Part shown: piece by piece, positions 63,810 through 64,000 of the stretch | How positions within the stretch are numbered: position 1 is the stretch's first letter | How the letters are laid out: every line of letters begins with the position of its first letter | Assembly: GCF_000814825.1 (NCBI RefSeq) | Contig: NZ_CP009302.1 | Location: 496,001 to 560,000, forward strand | Source of the DNA: Berryella intestinalis | GTDB taxonomy: Bacteria; Actinomycetota; Coriobacteriia; Coriobacteriales; Eggerthellaceae | DNA: 64,000 nucleotides | Reading direction: 5' to 3' | The notes under the pieces: model-generated | The model's database searches: none | What the model saw: the letters and a program-made list of their open reading frames with translations, nothing else | What the model was told of the DNA's origin: nothing | Translations under genes and position numbers: made by a program

Positions 63810-64000
63810 TTACGAGCGCGGGTTATCGCCGTTGCCCGCGCGGTCCCACACTTTGGAGATTATCTCGTAGGCGGCGGCGATGCGCTTGATGCCCATGCAC
63901 GTCGCCATAGCCATGTTCGCGACGAGGGCGATCGCCGCTGCCACGAGCGCCTTCCAGGCGCATGGCGAGAGATGGGATACGAAGTCACCGACGACGATCA
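63810..64000 (-). CDS. Partial gene, phage-like small membrane protein (5' end beyond window)
   Basis: At least 63 codons run off the right edge, ending at TAA 63810-63812. The visible part contains the hydrophobic stretch ALVAAAIALVANMAMATCMG, then a charged end with KVWDRAGNGDNPRS. It is not recognised as a family. A short hydrophobic protein beside an integrase could be a holin or other element protein, but this is only a guess from context. Confidence 0.5.
   Translation of the reverse strand, partial: IVVGDFVSHLSPCAWKALVAAAIALVANMAMATCMGIKRIAAAYEIISKVWDRAGNGDNPRS

Overview
The window is GC-rich chromosomal DNA from an anaerobic actinobacterium of the class Coriobacteriia, most probably the family Eggerthellaceae. 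The evidence is the gene content: a twin-arginine-exported flavoprotein reductase paired with a membrane-anchored LuxR regulator, a selenocysteine formate dehydrogenase, class I two-subunit fumarase, menaquinone methyltransferase, DegV proteins and a CIRCE-controlled groESL operon. The genus assignment is inference.

Layout. 1-4041: selenium locus, with selB (cut by the left edge) and selA leftward, and a short YedF-like protein plus a DUF3343 protein rightward from a divergent extended -10 promoter. 4140-6490: gdhA and a convergent ferric-reductase-like membrane protein. 6747-6884: a tRNA-Sec gene (UCA anticodon) with its own terminator, directly in front of mfd (6907-10524). 10525-11067: no gene, but four related 30-nt repeats in two inverted pairs, followed by a putative Vsr/DUF559-like nuclease-fold protein. 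12151-16301: MATE exporter, bioY and a two-component system. 16430-20254: coaX, tsaE and one gene fusing TsaB, RimI and TsaD. 20306-22925: menG, a metal-site-degenerate amidohydrolase and a small membrane protein. 23062-26372: Tat translocase, hypA, hypB and nadE. 26403-28573: groESL with promoter, CIRCE and terminator. 28621-28942: tRNA-Lys and tRNA-Gln unit. 29120-32460: Tat flavoprotein and convergent LuxR membrane regulator. 32707-35942: a glycosyltransferase with a C-terminal MarR-like domain, an RNA methyltransferase and lgt. 36379-40927: two-gene formate dehydrogenase whose catalytic subunit is read through an in-frame UGA as selenocysteine. 40931-42952: LysR regulator and divergent YeiH-type exporter. 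42991-48029: PAP2 protein, an extended ribosomal protein L31, an NTPase, a methyltransferase, thyX and a DUF1385 protein. 48256-56810: a close-packed run of topA, malic enzyme, fumarase, tmk, holB and ricT. 56887-60256: pncB and two degV genes, the first frameshifted by a 4-bp tandem duplication. 60304-62461: a Rossmann-less hydroxyacid-dehydrogenase-like protein with a His/Cys tail and a PflX-type radical SAM protein. 62477-64000: tRNA-Thr with an adjacent tyrosine integrase and a phage-like partial gene, the left end of an integrated element.

How it fits together. The window carries SelA, SelB and tRNA-Sec as well as a client selenoprotein; only selD and serS are missing. The UGA in fdhF at 39275-39277 is followed at once by a hairpin whose GGUCU loop matches the E. 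coli fdhF SECIS, so two apparent reading frames are one gene. The Tat genes match the twin-arginine flavoprotein, and malic enzyme plus fumarase connect pyruvate, malate and fumarate for an anaerobe using fumarate-type reductases. The least conventional items are the glycosyltransferase-MarR fusion, the Rossmann-less dehydrogenase homologue with a metal-binding tail beside PflX, the degenerate amidohydrolase, the triple Tsa/RimI fusion and the 50-nt-spaced inverted repeat cluster. Everything here is read from the sequence by eye; no database search was run.
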